Numbered from the stretch's first letter, positions 12,082 to 23,727 are shown. The stretch is DNA of 64,000 bases from Eutypa lata (GCA_022661535.1 JAKULF010000004.1:5084001-5148000), one strand, 5' to 3'. Numbers and translations are program-made. The notes: generated from the letters alone by a model not told the origin.

Positions 12082-13240
12082 CTAGTAGCCACTGTCCTTA
12101 AACACAGTCGCCAACACCTCGCCTTTCTGCCACCGCAGAATATTCTCAACCTGCAGTTTGTACCAGTCCGCTAGAGTTTCCTCCTCAACATATCCCATAT
12201 GAGGAGTCAACAGAACATGCGACCTACCCCCCTGACCCCATTTAGTCGACCTCCACTCGCTACTTAGGGGCAACGGTTCAATCTCAAATACATCGAGAGC
12301 AACACCTCGAATAAGCCCCCTATTTGCCGCATCAAGCAAGGCCTCCTCGACCACAATCGGACCACGCGACGTATTCACAAAAAGAGCCGACTTCTTCATA
12401 CGGCCCAGGTCCTCCTTATCAACCAAGCCCCTCGAGCGCTCGGAGAGCACAATCTGCACACTGACGACATCAGCGGACGCGAACAGCTCCTCCCGACCGA
12501 CCGCCCTGAACGTCTTAACGCCATTTCCGTCCTCGACCGGCAGCCCCGCCCCCTGCGCCATCTCGTCCGCCTTCTCCTGCGTCAAGTTCGCGCTCCACGC
12601 CACGACGCGCATCCCGAACGCGAGGTGCATGATGCGCGAGACCGAGGTCCCGAGGCGGCCCAGCCCGACGGTCCCGAACACCTTGCCCGAGAGCCCCGTC
12701 GCGCACGTCGTCTGCCAGCCGCCGGCCTTGAAGGTCGCGTCGTCGTGCGCGAGGTTGCGCGCTAGGCCCAGGATCATCGCCACGCAATGCTGCGTCGTGC
12801 TGTCCGGTCCGGCTCCTCCGCCGCCGCCTGCTGGGGTACCCGCTACGACGATGTCGCGCGCGTGGCATGCTGCGACGTCGATGGAGGCATTGCGGGAGCC
12901 GGTGGTGAGGAGGAGCTTTAGGTTCGGTAGTCTGTTGACGAGGTCTGCTGGGAAGGGCGTCCGCTCCCGCATGGAACCTGGAATCGGTTAGTAACAAAGG
13001 TGCTTGACCCAACCCTCTTTAGTCGAAAGACGTTTTGACCAGAAACGCACATATGACAGCAAACGGTTCCAGCCTTTGAACTAGTGCATCTTTGACATCT
13101 TGTGGCGTATCTGGGTGGTTGTACGGCAGAAGCGTATCAGTGAATATGACGACATCGTACCCAGAGCTCCGCAGCTTCTCGAAGTGGGGTTTGGAGACCT
13201 CCTGGTAATCGTCAAGGACTGCAATCTTGACTTGAGCCAT
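12082..13240 (-). CDS. D-isomer-specific 2-hydroxyacid dehydrogenase
   Basis: Minus-strand exons are 13051-13240 and 12082-12977, giving 361 residues; the intron has donor GTGCGT and acceptor TCCAG. The product begins MAQVKIAVLDDYQ, typical of fungal members; another in-frame ATG lies three codons upstream (13249). The Rossmann motif GLGRLG is at residues about 168-173. The substrate and catalytic triad is readable as Arg in NTSRGP, Glu in DVFEIEPL and His in LTPHMGY. The family reduces 2-keto acids to D-2-hydroxyacids, or the reverse, with NAD(P)H in the cytosol. A glycine-rich insertion (AGGGGGAG) lies just before the STTQHC helix, where other members have a shorter loop. It is transcribed in the same direction as the NmrA-like gene that starts at 14730, so a shared pathway is possible but unproven. 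The substrate is not predictable from sequence. Confidence 0.88.
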
Positions 13241-13824
13241 AATGAACACTGCCGATTCTCTACTGATTGATACTTTTGTTAAGTGATAATTCCTTAACTA
13301 CAGTCGATTTACGATGATATATATACTCCGTTACAAATAACGTAAGCGAGCGCACTTCTGGTGTGATGCGGGTGAAATAACTGCCGGCGCGGTTCCCGCA
13401 CCTCCAACTCTGAGCTATTAGCGAAAACCAACCACAGCTGCCCCCCTGAAAATTGCTGACGCTTCATTAGGGCCAAACTTACAAATCGCATCGAGGTAAG
13501 CTAGCTTTATATAGTGTAGAGGGTTGGCTTGAATATTGAAAGTGTGTATTGTAATTGGCAGATATAAGCAGTCTTCGCTGGTCATTTATTAATACATACC
13601 TAGGTACTCAGGTTGGTTGTGTAAGCGTTATGGTTGATCGGATCATGCGGGAATAGAGACGATTGTAATGAATTCGTACATCTTGAAATTGCAATACTTC
13701 TATCTGAAAACTTAAACACCGCGGACGGGAAAGGCTGATTTTTTACAACTGGAATGATTTCCTGTAACCCGAGGTTCAAGCAACAACCACCATGAACCAG
13801 CTACCCCTCGCTCATTGTGAAAGC
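13241..13824. other. Intergenic, dehydrogenase promoter
   Basis: Upstream region of the dehydrogenase and 3' side of the NmrA-like gene. The open frame 13309-13491 (-) is not convincing. The GTGGGAT motif seen between the NmrA-like gene and the transcription factor is absent here. Confidence 0.4.
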
Positions 13825-14730
13825 CTAAGGTTTCACTACTGACTTCACAACCTCATAGAGCTCTTCCTCACTGAACTCCTTCACGCCAAGCAATGCATTG
13901 TCTGTAAAGCCGGTGAAGTTTCCGCCATATGTTGGGTCGAAGATAGCGCGGAAGAGGTAGGGACCGAATGTCTGCATATCGAATAGACCTTTTGCTAATC
14001 GAGAGTCCGCCTCTGCGGTCAAATCGTTCAGCTTGACCGGCACAACTTCCCAAGTCTTCGTCGGGTCGGCTTTTTTGGCTAGAGCGAGAAGCTTGTTCTG
14101 AGTCACGACGACGTTGTGGATGAAGACGGTCCTGTTCTTGGTTTCCTCCGGATGAGTCAAGACACCGATGACCCCATCGGCAACAGACGACAGGGTGGTT
14201 GCACTGAAGGGGAGATCGCCGCCGTCGATTAGGCTTGCTTTGTGCTCAGACACGTTCAGGACAAAGCTGTGTTTCAAGCCCCAGTCTAGGAATGCGCTAT
14301 TGTAGACAAAAGTATAGGACAGACCAGTTGTCTTAGCCTTCTCCTTGGCATACTCCTGGGCTTCGACCTTCTGGGTGTAGACAGGAAGCTTGCGAGCGAG
14401 AGGGTTGTCAAGGTTGCTTCCGAAATCTGAAGGGAGAATGCGCTTCACGCCAGCAGCGATGGCACCGTCAATCAGGGTCTTCTGGGTGTGCAGTGCAACA
14501 CTTGAGATTGTCGATATAACGGCATCTTGGTTAGCCAAGGCCGACTTGACCGAATCAATCGAGTCGAAATCGACATCGACCACATCAGTCCCGGCGGGGA
14601 ATTTAGAGCTAGAACCGGTGTGTCTCAGGACTCTAACATTGAATTTTCCACTGTCGACCAGCTTTGCGAAGATGACAGAGCCGAGACTTCCAGAAGCACC
14701 GGCAATAGCAACGTTCTTGATGGAAGACAT
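13825..14730 (-). CDS. NmrA-like / isoflavone reductase-like NAD(P)-binding protein
   Basis: A single exon encodes 301 residues, which is the usual size for the family. The N-terminal nucleotide-binding motif GASGSLG is at residues 11-17, followed by RVLRHTGSS, where the basic residues would contact NADPH. KRILPSDFGS near residue 95-104 matches the conserved FLPSEFG block of isoflavone and phenylcoumaran-benzylic-ether reductase relatives, and the Lys of the following helix (YTQKVEAQEY) sits where their catalytic Lys is. The protein may be a reductase of an aromatic or other small molecule, or a redox sensor like NmrA. It is divergent from the C2H2/Zn2Cys6 regulator, and the two share an intergenic region with repeated GTGGGAT motifs, so control by that factor is plausible. 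Confidence 0.85.
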   Translation of the reverse strand: MSSIKNVAIAGASGSLGSVIFAKLVDSGKFNVRVLRHTGSSSKFPAGTDVVDVDFDSIDSVKSALANQDAVISTISSVALHTQKTLIDGAIAAGVKRILPSDFGSNLDNPLARKLPVYTQKVEAQEYAKEKAKTTGLSYTFVYNSAFLDWGLKHSFVLNVSEHKASLIDGGDLPFSATTLSSVADGVIGVLTHPEETKNRTVFIHNVVVTQNKLLALAKKADPTKTWEVVPVKLNDLTAEADSRLAKGLFDMQTFGPYLFRAIFDPTYGGNFTGFTDNALLGVKEFSEEELYEVVKSVVKP

Positions 14731-15010
14731 GATGAATGTATGTTTAGGGGATTTAAGCTAGCGCTTTGGGATTCAATGACTTAAGAATTCGTGTATGAAT
14801 GTAGTACTTATAATAGTTGCGTTCCTTGATAATGATATTGAAATGAGTTGAGCTTCTCAGCCCGGGCGGCTGAGTATATATAGATGGAAGCTGAATCATG
14901 TCGATACACATTTCTACTAGCTAAACGTTAATCACTTTTGACTAATTGAAAGACGCAATTCGTTTCGATAATTAGAAGAAAGACTTCGTAGGCACTTGTT
15001 AGAAATCGAG

Positions 15011-15402
15011 TCAAGTGGGATGCCGGAGGGTGGATGGGAATTGTGAATGGGATACCGAGTGGGATGCAATGTGGGATGCCGAGTGGGAGTGGGATGTCAA
15101 GTGGATGCCGTAACGGCTATGACGATTGGCTCAAAAGAGACAAAGATGACTAACACAATGTTGATCATCATCGCATCTCATCCCACCCGTGCCGACAGTT
15201 CATAAACACTTAACTAGCTCTAGTGTGTGATTTTTAGACCACATATAGCTAGCGTTGACGCAATCGTACTAGTTTACGAAGTTATAAAACAATATCCATC
15301 CCACTCATCCCACCCCTTGCCGGCTGGATTTGGGATATCCCCTTTTACTCACTACATCCTAAGCTGAGCAGCACAACACAATCCACATCCCATCCACCCA
15401 CC
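15011..15402. promoter_or_regulatory. Array of GTGGGAT(G) motifs in a divergent promoter
   Basis: Within the 768-base gap between the NmrA-like gene and the transcription factor, GTGGGATG or a close variant recurs at 15015, 15059, 15071, 15083 and 15089, with GTGGATG at 15101; several copies are followed by CC and GAG (unit roughly AAGTGGGATGCCGA). The reverse complement ATCCCAC appears at about 15180, 15298 and 15306, with ATCCCAT near 15387. The clustering and the change of orientation across the gap suggest a binding-site array rather than a simple tandem repeat. GG-rich sites suit C2H2 fingers; binding by the adjacent factor is inference. Confidence 0.5.
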
Positions 15403-15498
15403 TGCTTCTACTTTGATATTTTGTGCTACCATTGCACTGACATAAGCGACTCGGACAGCTTGGCATCGTCACCTTTTCCATGGGGAAGGCTTAGAAGA

Positions 15499-18024
15499 AT
15501 GTCACCTAGCAATGATATATGTAAGTGTTAGGGGACGTGTGAAAGTGGTTTATTAGGTTAGTTAACAATTAGGTATCTCTGGCTGACTTATCAACTCTCA
15601 CCCATGTAGCTGGTGGAACCAGTGAGAATACTAGCAATGACATGCATACAGATGCCCGTCATGTCTGTCACTGCGGAAAAGCCTTTATTCGAAAGGAACA
15701 TCTACGACGTCATCAAGCTACCCATGGCCAGCGTACTCATACATGCCATATTTGCCAGCGCGCCTTCAGTCGCAGGTAAGGAGTTTTTCTTCAAGATACT
15801 ATTGCAACGTATGAATAAATCTGTGACTTATACACTTCGCTTTAGTGACCTACTACGACGACACTTGAGTCGCCACGAAATAGCAAATGTTCCCAACGCA
15901 CGTAGTGCTAAGGCTTGCAATGCTTGTCATGTGAGCAAATCGAAATGCTCAGGAGCACCTAAGTGTTCTCTTTGTATTAAGAGAGGCATTACTTGCTCTT
16001 TCGATGGCACAAAAGAGGTAGTAGTCTCTACGGAAGCCGCCGCTGTACCACCTTACGGTGCACCACACTCGCCTGCCCTCACTACTACTTCCCCGGGTGA
16101 GATATCCTCGGCTGATAGCCCCAAGGGCATTCAAAATGCATCATCTATTCATACTTCCTTCTTGCGAAGTTTATGTATTAAACCCACCTCGCCAAACACT
16201 AGGCCCCGAGATGACTTCAGGCTGGATACTGCCCAAGAATATGATGTTGGGGGACCTTTCTCGTCACAATATGGCATATCAATTCTGCACCAATCTGTGA
16301 AGTCTCAAAAGATATTTTGCCTTAACCAAATATCAAATGCACCTATGAAATTTAGGACATGGGTCTCGGATTGCTGCAAGGTGTATTTCGATCAATTCCA
16401 CTTGTACTGGCCTGTTCTCCATAGGGCACCCTTTGATGAACAACAAGACCCTCTTATTATCTCTTCAACTGTTGTCCTTATCGGCGCCTGGCTGAATAAG
16501 CCAGAAGGTGCGAAACCACTCATTTTCGAAACTCACAAATTATTGGTCGACCAATTATTTGAACAGATGGTATGATTGAACACCCTCCCTACCTACTTTT
16601 TGAAGGTGTTAGCTAACGTTGAGTAGTGCAAGCCTGGACAGTCGTCCCAGGGACAACCATGGCCAATCGATCTGTACCGTGCAATCCTTCTAAATATAAT
16701 ATTTGCCCTTTATACTAAAGTGTGTATACCCCGACCCTAACTATAAACCCCCCTACTCAACTACTTCCAGAACGAACCCATCATATCAAGAGCAAGGCTT
16801 TTATGCTCTTTATTCATCTCCTTAATGCGAGAGGTGAAGATGTTCAACTCGGATGCCCTAGCTTCTCAGTCTCGAGATCATTTTCCAGGGACATTCTTTC
16901 CATTTGTACAACAAACTCAAGAGCGTTGGAAAAGGTGTGTCTTCCTATCCTCGCCATCTTCATGGAAAGCAACCACGGAAGGTACTAATGTAACTTTTAC
17001 TAGAATTGTGAGCTATATATTCAAAGCCGATACTTACATGTCTATTCTACGCGGCCAGCCACCAAGTATCTATTGGGACGAGCTTGACATTTCTTTGCCT
17101 CAGACATTTGCCCAAAGTAATGCTGACGGGCTGGATGTCTACTACAAACGCATGCCTTACGAACCGACAGATCGCCCAGACTACAAATCTTTAGCTCTCG
17201 CGACTTGTTCGACGCAGAATACACCTTCAGTATTACTCGTCGAAGATATCCTACTGGGCCTATGTCAGCTTTACCAGATGGTATGGAGATGCAACCAACT
17301 ATGTTGTCAAGACACGATGGATACCCATCCTACAGCAGATGTATCAGAATCCCTTTTATCCCAGCTAGACTCTTGGAAGAGCCAACTCGACAAAATCGTC
17401 GTTCTATGCATTACCCAAGCACAACAGGATTCACTTGAACTTCCGCTACGAGCCTATTGTGGATTCGAAGATGAAAGTGAACCAGGATGGAAAATGCTTG
17501 TCTTGGAACGAGTCCAATCCTTGTCGCGAGAAGCATCAATGCTCTATCATCTTCTCAGTCTGCAAATACACATCAGCAAACACTCCAAGCTTTCTGAACT
17601 ACTGCTTTCTGACTCGGGGATGGCATCGATAGAAAACGGGATACAACTGGACTGGGTGTCTGGTTGGAGACAATCGAAAGATGCAAGAAAGATACTGGCC
17701 CACTCCGTGGCCATCACTCGGACCCTGGAACTGGCCTTATTAGAGGAGAAGCCTCGGGATAGGTTTATGCCGTCCCCAATCACCTCATTGGCGTTTTCAA
17801 TCAGCAGAAACGTCTTGAGAATCTGGTCCGCCTCTCCCGAAGGAGCATGTACTTGCAATAGACAAGAAATCCATACCGACCTCGACTTAAACTCCTCAGG
17901 TTTATACCGAGGCTCGGAACTGCACGAGTGGTTCGAAAATGGCGGCCCCCCTCAAGTGAGCGGGTCTCCGTTTTGCAAGTGCGCCGGAGAGATGTGGTTT
18001 ATGAGGGTCGAGCCTCTACTATAG
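15499..18024 (+). CDS. Transcription factor with two C2H2 fingers, Zn2Cys6 cluster and fungal regulatory domain
   Basis: Exons are 15499-15520, 15610-15775, 15846-16569, 16627-16719, 16771-16934 and 17004-18024, giving 729 residues with consistent phase. Two C2H2 fingers lie at residues about 27-46 (first pair spaced C-X1-C) and 53-73, the second split by an intron at FSR|SD. A Zn2Cys6 cluster follows at 87-113 (CNACHVSKSKC, CSLC, C). The remainder resembles the fungal-specific regulatory domain: CCKVYFDQFHLYWPVLHRAPFD, YRAILLNIIFALY and the FKADTYMSILRGQPP block. The last intron (16935-17003, 69 bases) contains no stop and is a multiple of three, so it can be missed; removing it restores an ERWKRIVSYIFKADTY join that fits the family. 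This combined architecture is a known fungal class. The likely role is a nuclear regulator of nearby metabolic genes, possibly the divergent NmrA-like gene. Confidence 0.85.
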
Positions 18025-18344
18025 CTTTTACCTGTCAATACAATCATATGAACCTGATCAGATTGCCATTAGCTGCATGATATAATGAACTCTTGTACAC
18101 TTCTGGAAAAGAAGGTAGCAAGCTAATGTTCTTACTTTGTGCGTGATCGATCTATCCCGGGTCAAAATAGGGGCTGTATAACTAAAAGTGGGTTCCGTAT
18201 TCAGGGGAGTTCAAAGGACTTTTCCATTGCCATCTTGATCCTATATCTTGACACCCTCACTACCTAGTAATTATCCCCAAGATTGCGTATATACATACAG
18301 TTGGGGTAGCAAGCAGAACCCACACTCCAGCCACCCTCCCCTAG
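18025..18344. other. Short intergenic, convergent 3' ends
   Basis: This lies between the 3' ends of the transcription factor and the DUF8021 gene. No coding or structural feature was recognised. Confidence 0.4.
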
Positions 18345-19151
18345 TTAACTCATCACCGTAATAGTATGCACATACTTCACCAACCCCGCCTCAATCCTAA
18401 CCTCGTGCGAGTCCGGTAAGCTCCCCAGCGAATCAAACGAGCACAGGACATCCACCGAACCGACCGTCTCATCAATGACATACCTCCGGTTCCCGTTCGG
18501 CGTGGCGCTCCCACCCCTGGGAAGCGTCGCCCCGCACGGCCGCGTCAGCGCCGACCCTTCCACCCGCTCGCAGTCCGTGCCCCAGGGGATCGAGTCCGCC
18601 GCCCCGGCATCGGTCCACATGTCCAGGTAGGCGTCGCCGACGCGGCGCAGCTCCTCGCGGGTCGGGCGGTCGGACTCGGGTAGTATCTCTCCCCAGTCCT
18701 CGGCCGAGATGTACGACAGGGTCTTCGCCGCGTCGAAGAACAGGTCCCCCGTCGTCGCGGCGATGGTGTCGATCAGCGCGATCTGCGACGTATCAACGTC
18801 GCTGGAAGGATGTCGGATCTGCGTCCCGATCACGTAGGGGGTCGCTCCCGAGGCCGAGATGATCATCGTGTAGCTCGCGCACTCTACCGTGTCCGCCGTC
18901 GTTCGGTTCAGGTCGATCGGGATCGCTTGCGTGAGGATGCCGCTCCCGATGTCCGCTGCCGCGTTGTTCTCCTGGTATGTGAAGTTTTCGCTTGCGAGCG
19001 GTAGCCCCTCGATCGATCCCGTGCTCTGCGCTGTTAGGTAGCTGGCTGCTGCTGCGAGCAGACCCTCGCGCGTGCATTCGGCGTGGGCGACGGCGGCGGC
19101 GAAGCATGCTGCGACCACAGCGGCGGCGGAGATGCGAGAGAGATTGTCCAT
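18345..19151 (-). CDS. Secreted DUF8021-domain protein
   Basis: A single exon encodes 268 residues from the ATG at 19151; the frame is open for 26 more codons upstream, but the chosen ATG gives a clean signal peptide ([24 protein letters not shown], cleavage before Glu-Cys). The mature part follows the DUF8021 layout: [57 protein letters not shown], then GDAYLDMW, a [12 protein letters not shown] block, [14 protein letters not shown] and the terminal [21 protein letters not shown]. Four or more cysteines could form disulfides. The family is secreted in many ascomycetes and is of unknown function; it looks like a small ligand-binding or SnoaL-like fold, but that is speculation. GC content is high compared with flanking DNA. 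Confidence 0.8.
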   Translation of the reverse strand: MDNLSRISAAAVVAACFAAAVAHAECTREGLLAAAASYLTAQSTGSIEGLPLASENFTYQENNAAADIGSGILTQAIPIDLNRTTADTVECASYTMIISASGATPYVIGTQIRHPSSDVDTSQIALIDTIAATTGDLFFDAAKTLSYISAEDWGEILPESDRPTREELRRVGDAYLDMWTDAGAADSIPWGTDCERVEGSALTRPCGATLPRGGSATPNGNRRYVIDETVGSVDVLCSFDSLGSLPDSHEVRIEAGLVKYVHTITVMS

Positions 19152-19682
19152 TTTCTGTGAATTGTGGTGTGTGGAGAGTGGTGACCGTCGCTGCTTGAGA
19201 TATTGGGGAGTGAATGTAGTCTCTTTCAAGCAGAAAGCTTTTCAACGCCGATCAGATTTGAGAGTGCAGAGCACGTTGCGACTATTAAGAGGTCCATCGT
19301 ACTCGCACGGTTTAGGAAATGTTTCGGAATGTACTAAAGGAATTCAAACCATTTGCCTGTGTGGTGGCTAAAATCAATGCGGGGAGGGTCACCGGCATCA
19401 ACACTCGTTATTAACGGCAGTTTGGACTAATGACGTCTATGAATTGTATCAAGTTATTTACATTAGCTCCGCCTTTTCAAACTTTGCTAGAACTCCCAAG
19501 TGAGTTTAAACATGAATTACATTGTTCCGTAGATGTGAATGAATGATGTTTGTAGCCTTCAAACGGAAAACAAGTAGTAATTACCCCTTCTAACTACCTA
19601 GGTTGCAAGTATATTTCAACGCCGCCCTCTAATATCAAATGTGTTACAAATAGCAACTCGGCTATGTACGTATCTTCCCATC
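19152..19682. other. Intergenic
   Basis: Promoter side of the DUF8021 gene and 3' side of the kinesin gene. No supported coding region or repeat. Confidence 0.4.
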
Positions 19683-22600
19683 CTACTTGCCTGGAGGTTT
19701 AGCTGGACCCCTTTTAACTCCCACCGGTGCCGACTCCCTTTTATTCGCTGGTGGTGCCGGATCCTTCTTCAGCACAGGGATGCTGCTACGACGACCTCTA
19801 GGGGCTATAGGCGAAAGCGGAACTTTACTATTCAGCTTAGCTTTTGCAGCCTATCCCATTATCATATGTTAGCGACTGTAATACCAATTATATCACAACA
19901 ATATTATGTGTTGGTGGGGGGTCTGGTAGGCTTACCGTTTCTGCCTTTGCCATTGTGTTTTCCGTCTCTGGCTGATCTCTCTTGAGCGGGCTCACCATTA
20001 TGAACATCACCACTCGACAGCCCTTAGCGAGGCAAGGATCGAGAACCCTTGTCAGTGTGTGGCCAGGGCGCTTAGGCCTCCCCTCAGCCAGGGCCGTGAT
20101 TGACTGGTTCAGTTCGAAGATGGACCCGTTGATGGCTTTCGACTCCTCCAGCCGTTGCCCCGTAGCTCCCGTCTCTTTGTTCTTCTCCGAACCGGCAAGA
20201 TCAATGAGATTAAGTATGCCCGTGTCTACTTTCCCCTGCTCCGGGCCCTTGATAATCGTTCTCTGAATCTTAAAGGAGAGAATCAAGTGTGACCGAGAAG
20301 AGCTAGCATTCGCGTTCGTGGCGCCGACCACTCGATTGTTCAGGGCCTTCTCTATCAACTCATTGACAGCTTCGTGGCTTATCATCCCTATTTCCGTCGC
20401 GTCATCCATATTCCTGATGGTGTGCTTCTTACGTATGTGAAGGAGGTCGATCAAATCATTGATGTATACTTCCATAATCGACATCTTCATGTCGTACCGG
20501 TATCGGTCTTTAGAGCTTTCAGCATCTGCGAACAACATTGCTAACGAGCGGTGGATGATGCCGTCATCGTCACTAGCGGCCCCTGCAGGGTGGACCCGAT
20601 GGTTCATGGTGAATGTCTTGCCGCTTCCTGTCTGTCCATAGCAGAAGATGGTCGCTTTTTTGCCCTGCATCGCCGACGCTGTCAGCTGGCTGATTTCCTC
20701 AAACACGTCCTTGTTGGTGTGGTCAGGGGTGAAGATGCGCTCGCACTCAAGGAACTTGCTCGACTGGCGGACCGCTCCTGTCGCGGTAGCACGTTCGGCG
20801 ATGACTTCGATCTTCTGGTAATGGTCCATGTATTCCCCTTTGGCAGGATGGAAGTCTACGAGCTGTTCCCGAGGCGTTCCCGGAGCAGGAGGTCGGATGC
20901 GACACATAACGCGGATGTTCCCTCTAAGCGTCTGCACTTGTTCAAATAGACAACGCCGCTCGTATTCGTGTCTCTCTGCCTTCTGCATCATTTCCTGGAG
21001 TTGATTCCCTAACGCGGTATTTTTCACTACTAGATCCGCTCTTTCCTGTCCCCATTCGAGCCTTGATACGTCACGTTCTAACTTGAGATCTTTTGCTTCG
21101 CTGTGGATGGCTTCTGACTCAAGCGTCATAGTTGCTATGCTGTTTTGTACATCATCCTTTTCACGCTCTATAGATTTCTCCAAGGCTTCTTTTTCTAGCT
21201 TGGTCTGCTGCATCTCTGACCTTGCTAGGTCGAGTGCTCTGTTTGACTCCTCGAGACGAGTTGTCAACTCGTGAAACCTTCTTTGCATGTCTTCGTTTTC
21301 GCCTTTCATTTTTCTTAGGAGCTCTGCATCTTCCGCGCTAGTAGCATTTTGCAGCCGACTATCATCAAGTGCCCGTGATAGTTGTTCCGGAACCACTGAT
21401 TGCGCACTCTGTTGCTGGTCGTCAATCTTCTCTAAGAGTTGCTGGATACTTGTAAGTTGGTTCTTGAGAGAATCATCAGGTTCTACTTGACGATTCCTTT
21501 CGAGGGCTTGTAGAATCTCTTGATGTTTCAGTTCGAGGTACTCCTTGCCATATTGCTCACTCCCAAATGCGTTGATAGCACTTTCCACCTTCTCAAGCTG
21601 AGCCTTAAACTCACTCTCTAAGCTCTTTAGATGTAGCAGTTGCTCCTCGTGGTTCTTAGTCAATTCTTCTTTGTTTGGCTGTTGTATGGTAGCTTCTTTA
21701 AGACGGTCTTCAAGGATGGTGATTGCTTTTACTTGCTCTTCGTGACGTTGAGCGAAATTTTGAGTGCTGATGCCCTTCACAAGATCTCCGATGGCGCCGA
21801 GAGCTTGCATCTGCTCTTGATGGGTCCGTACGAGGTTTTCGCTATGTGGTAGTTGGGTGCCCAAGTTTCGAACTAGGTCTCCGATCATCTTTAACTCTTG
21901 TTCCTGCTCTTCATACTTCGTCTCTAAGAAGTGTTTGTCCGGTTGACGCTCGTTTAAGTTGTTGATGAGTGCTTCGATTACCCAGAAGGCTTCGGACTGT
22001 TCCTTTTTCTTCTTGGCATCGGTTTCCGGATCATTCAAATCCTTGAGTAAGCCTTCTATCCTCCCAAGGATTTGGACCTCTTCATTGTGTTTCTGTGCAG
22101 CATCCTCTTTATCCACTTGTTGGGCAATCATCTCATCGAGACGTTTGCCCATCGCGTTCAATGAATTGATTTGATCCTCGTATCTAGTCGAGCCGTTCTC
22201 CTCTAACTGCCGTGCATCCATTTCCTCGAGTCGCGTTTTAATTGCGTTCAGTGATTCAACCTGCTCTTCGTATCTTTCGGCAGTATTCCCCATGTCTATT
22301 TGCCGGGTGTTTATTTCCTCGAGATGTTCCCCAATCCTGTTATGCAAGTTCATCTGCTCTTCGTGCTTAGCAGCGGCATTGTCCTTGTCTAGTTGTCGTG
22401 AATCGATTTCTTCCAGGTGCCTTTCAATCGATTGAAGCGACATAACCTGCTCCTCGTGCCTTGTTGCATCTATCTCTTGTAGTCGCTTCTCAAGTGCTTT
22501 GAGTGACTTCGTCTGCTCTTCATACTTTTCTATAGCGGTATCCTTATCCAGCTGTCGTTTGTCCATTTCCTCTAAACGTTGCTCAATTGCCTGAAGCGAC

Positions 22601-23727
22601 TTAACCTGTTCTTCATACCTTTCTACGATATAGTCTTTGTCTGGATGTTGACCATCCATTTCCTGAATTCCTCGCTCAATTGCCTGTAGTGATATAGTCT
22701 GTTCTTCGTGTGCCTTCTTGAGGTCATCTTTACTAGCCTGTTGTTCAGCTATCTTTCTAAGGACTTCTTCTGTTACTCTGAGCGATTCGACCTCTTCCTT
22801 ATGCTGCTGAATTAGGTCTGACCTTTCTGATTGGTGTCCGTTGACTTCTTCTTGGAGCCTCCGAATATCCTTTTCGTAAACCTTTATTTCGACTGCATGC
22901 TCTCTTTGTAGTTTAGTCGCAATTGTATCGAGCTGGGCCTGAAGCTGCTGTACAAGCTCACTTTTCTTCTCCAAAGTAGTAGTGTTCTCGCGGATAATGT
23001 CATCATACCGTCGTTGTACATGCGCAATGTCGTTTTTGTGTTGGATTTGTGTCTCCTTAGATAAATGATCGTGCTCTTTCTGTGTTACTTGAAGTCTGTG
23101 TTCTAGCGCTCGTTGTTGCTCTCGATATTTGTGGATATTTTTACGATAGTATTGATCTAGGCTGTTGCACTTGACAAGATGATTTCTCTCTGAGCTCTTC
23201 ATCCGAAGTTTCAAATCAACATTTTCGTTCTTAGCCGCATTGAGACTATCCATGAGCTTCGCATTCTGATTTCCCAAGTCGAGACTGGCTTGAAGACGTG
23301 ATTGTGTTTCAGTACTGGTCTTCAAACACTCCTGGAGGTTTTTCTGATAGTCGATGCCGCCTATGATCATCTCCTGGATTTTTCCGAGCCTCGCATCGAT
23401 TCCCTGGACTTTCTTGTCAAACGGGGCACTAGTGATAGGCCCAAGAGCTTCTGTTTGCGCTACATTAGACATGGCTCGGCTCGTGAAGGTTCCCTTAGGT
23501 GGGGTGGTACTGGCTGCATGTTGGAATATCGAGGCTTGTTCGGAGGTGGTGCTTTTGGCGTCATCTTTGCTCGACGAAGCTTTATTTTGCGTCTTTTTGT
23601 TGGTACTCTGAGGTATCTTGGAGGGGGTAGCGTTTTGTTGTCCATTTTTATTTGAACCATATGCCCATATACCACCTCCGGACAATCCTGGAGTCTTGTA
23701 GTCATATTTAGCATAGAAGAAGACCAT
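19683..23727 (-). CDS. Kinesin-14-type C-terminal motor with long repeat coiled coil
   Basis: Minus-strand exons are 19936-23727 and 19683-19850, giving 1319 residues. The intron (GTAAGC donor, GCTAAC branch, GATAG acceptor) replaces a short read-through tail with a basic Pro/Lys-rich C-terminus. The motor lies after the coiled coil, at about 934-1264, beginning LRGNIRVMCRIRPP as in kinesin-14. The P-loop GQTGSGKT is at 1031-1038, switch I (NASSSRSH) at 1140-1147 and switch II (DLAGSE) at 1176-1181, so ATP hydrolysis should be intact. The usual SKLTRLLQDSLGG helix is altered to a PGHTLTRVLDPCLAKG form, which may affect microtubule binding. Residues 1-130 are low-complexity Ser/Thr/Lys; 140-920 are predicted coiled coil with a 31-residue repeat at about 340-720. 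Canonical fungal KlpA-type proteins are shorter (about 770 residues), so this is probably a divergent paralogue. Confidence 0.85.
21570..22710 (-). repeat. In-gene 93-base tandem repeat (31-residue coiled-coil unit)
   Basis: Within the kinesin gene, residues about 340-720 are built from diverged units of mostly 31 residues. Each unit starts with H/Y-E-E-Q, then a SL.AIE.RLEE(M/I)D core and a RQLDKD..A.K end. The first six or seven units (22710 down to about 22090) are clear; later ones (starting YEEQEQELKMIG, HQEQMQALGAIG, HEEQVKAITILE) are weaker. One unit is shortened to 22 residues. Divergence between units indicates an old expansion. Confidence 0.7.

Noticed and set aside
12515..13012. 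165-residue minus-strand frame overlapping the dehydrogenase
   Set aside because: Alternate frame of the same strand, with Arg-rich, unnatural composition.
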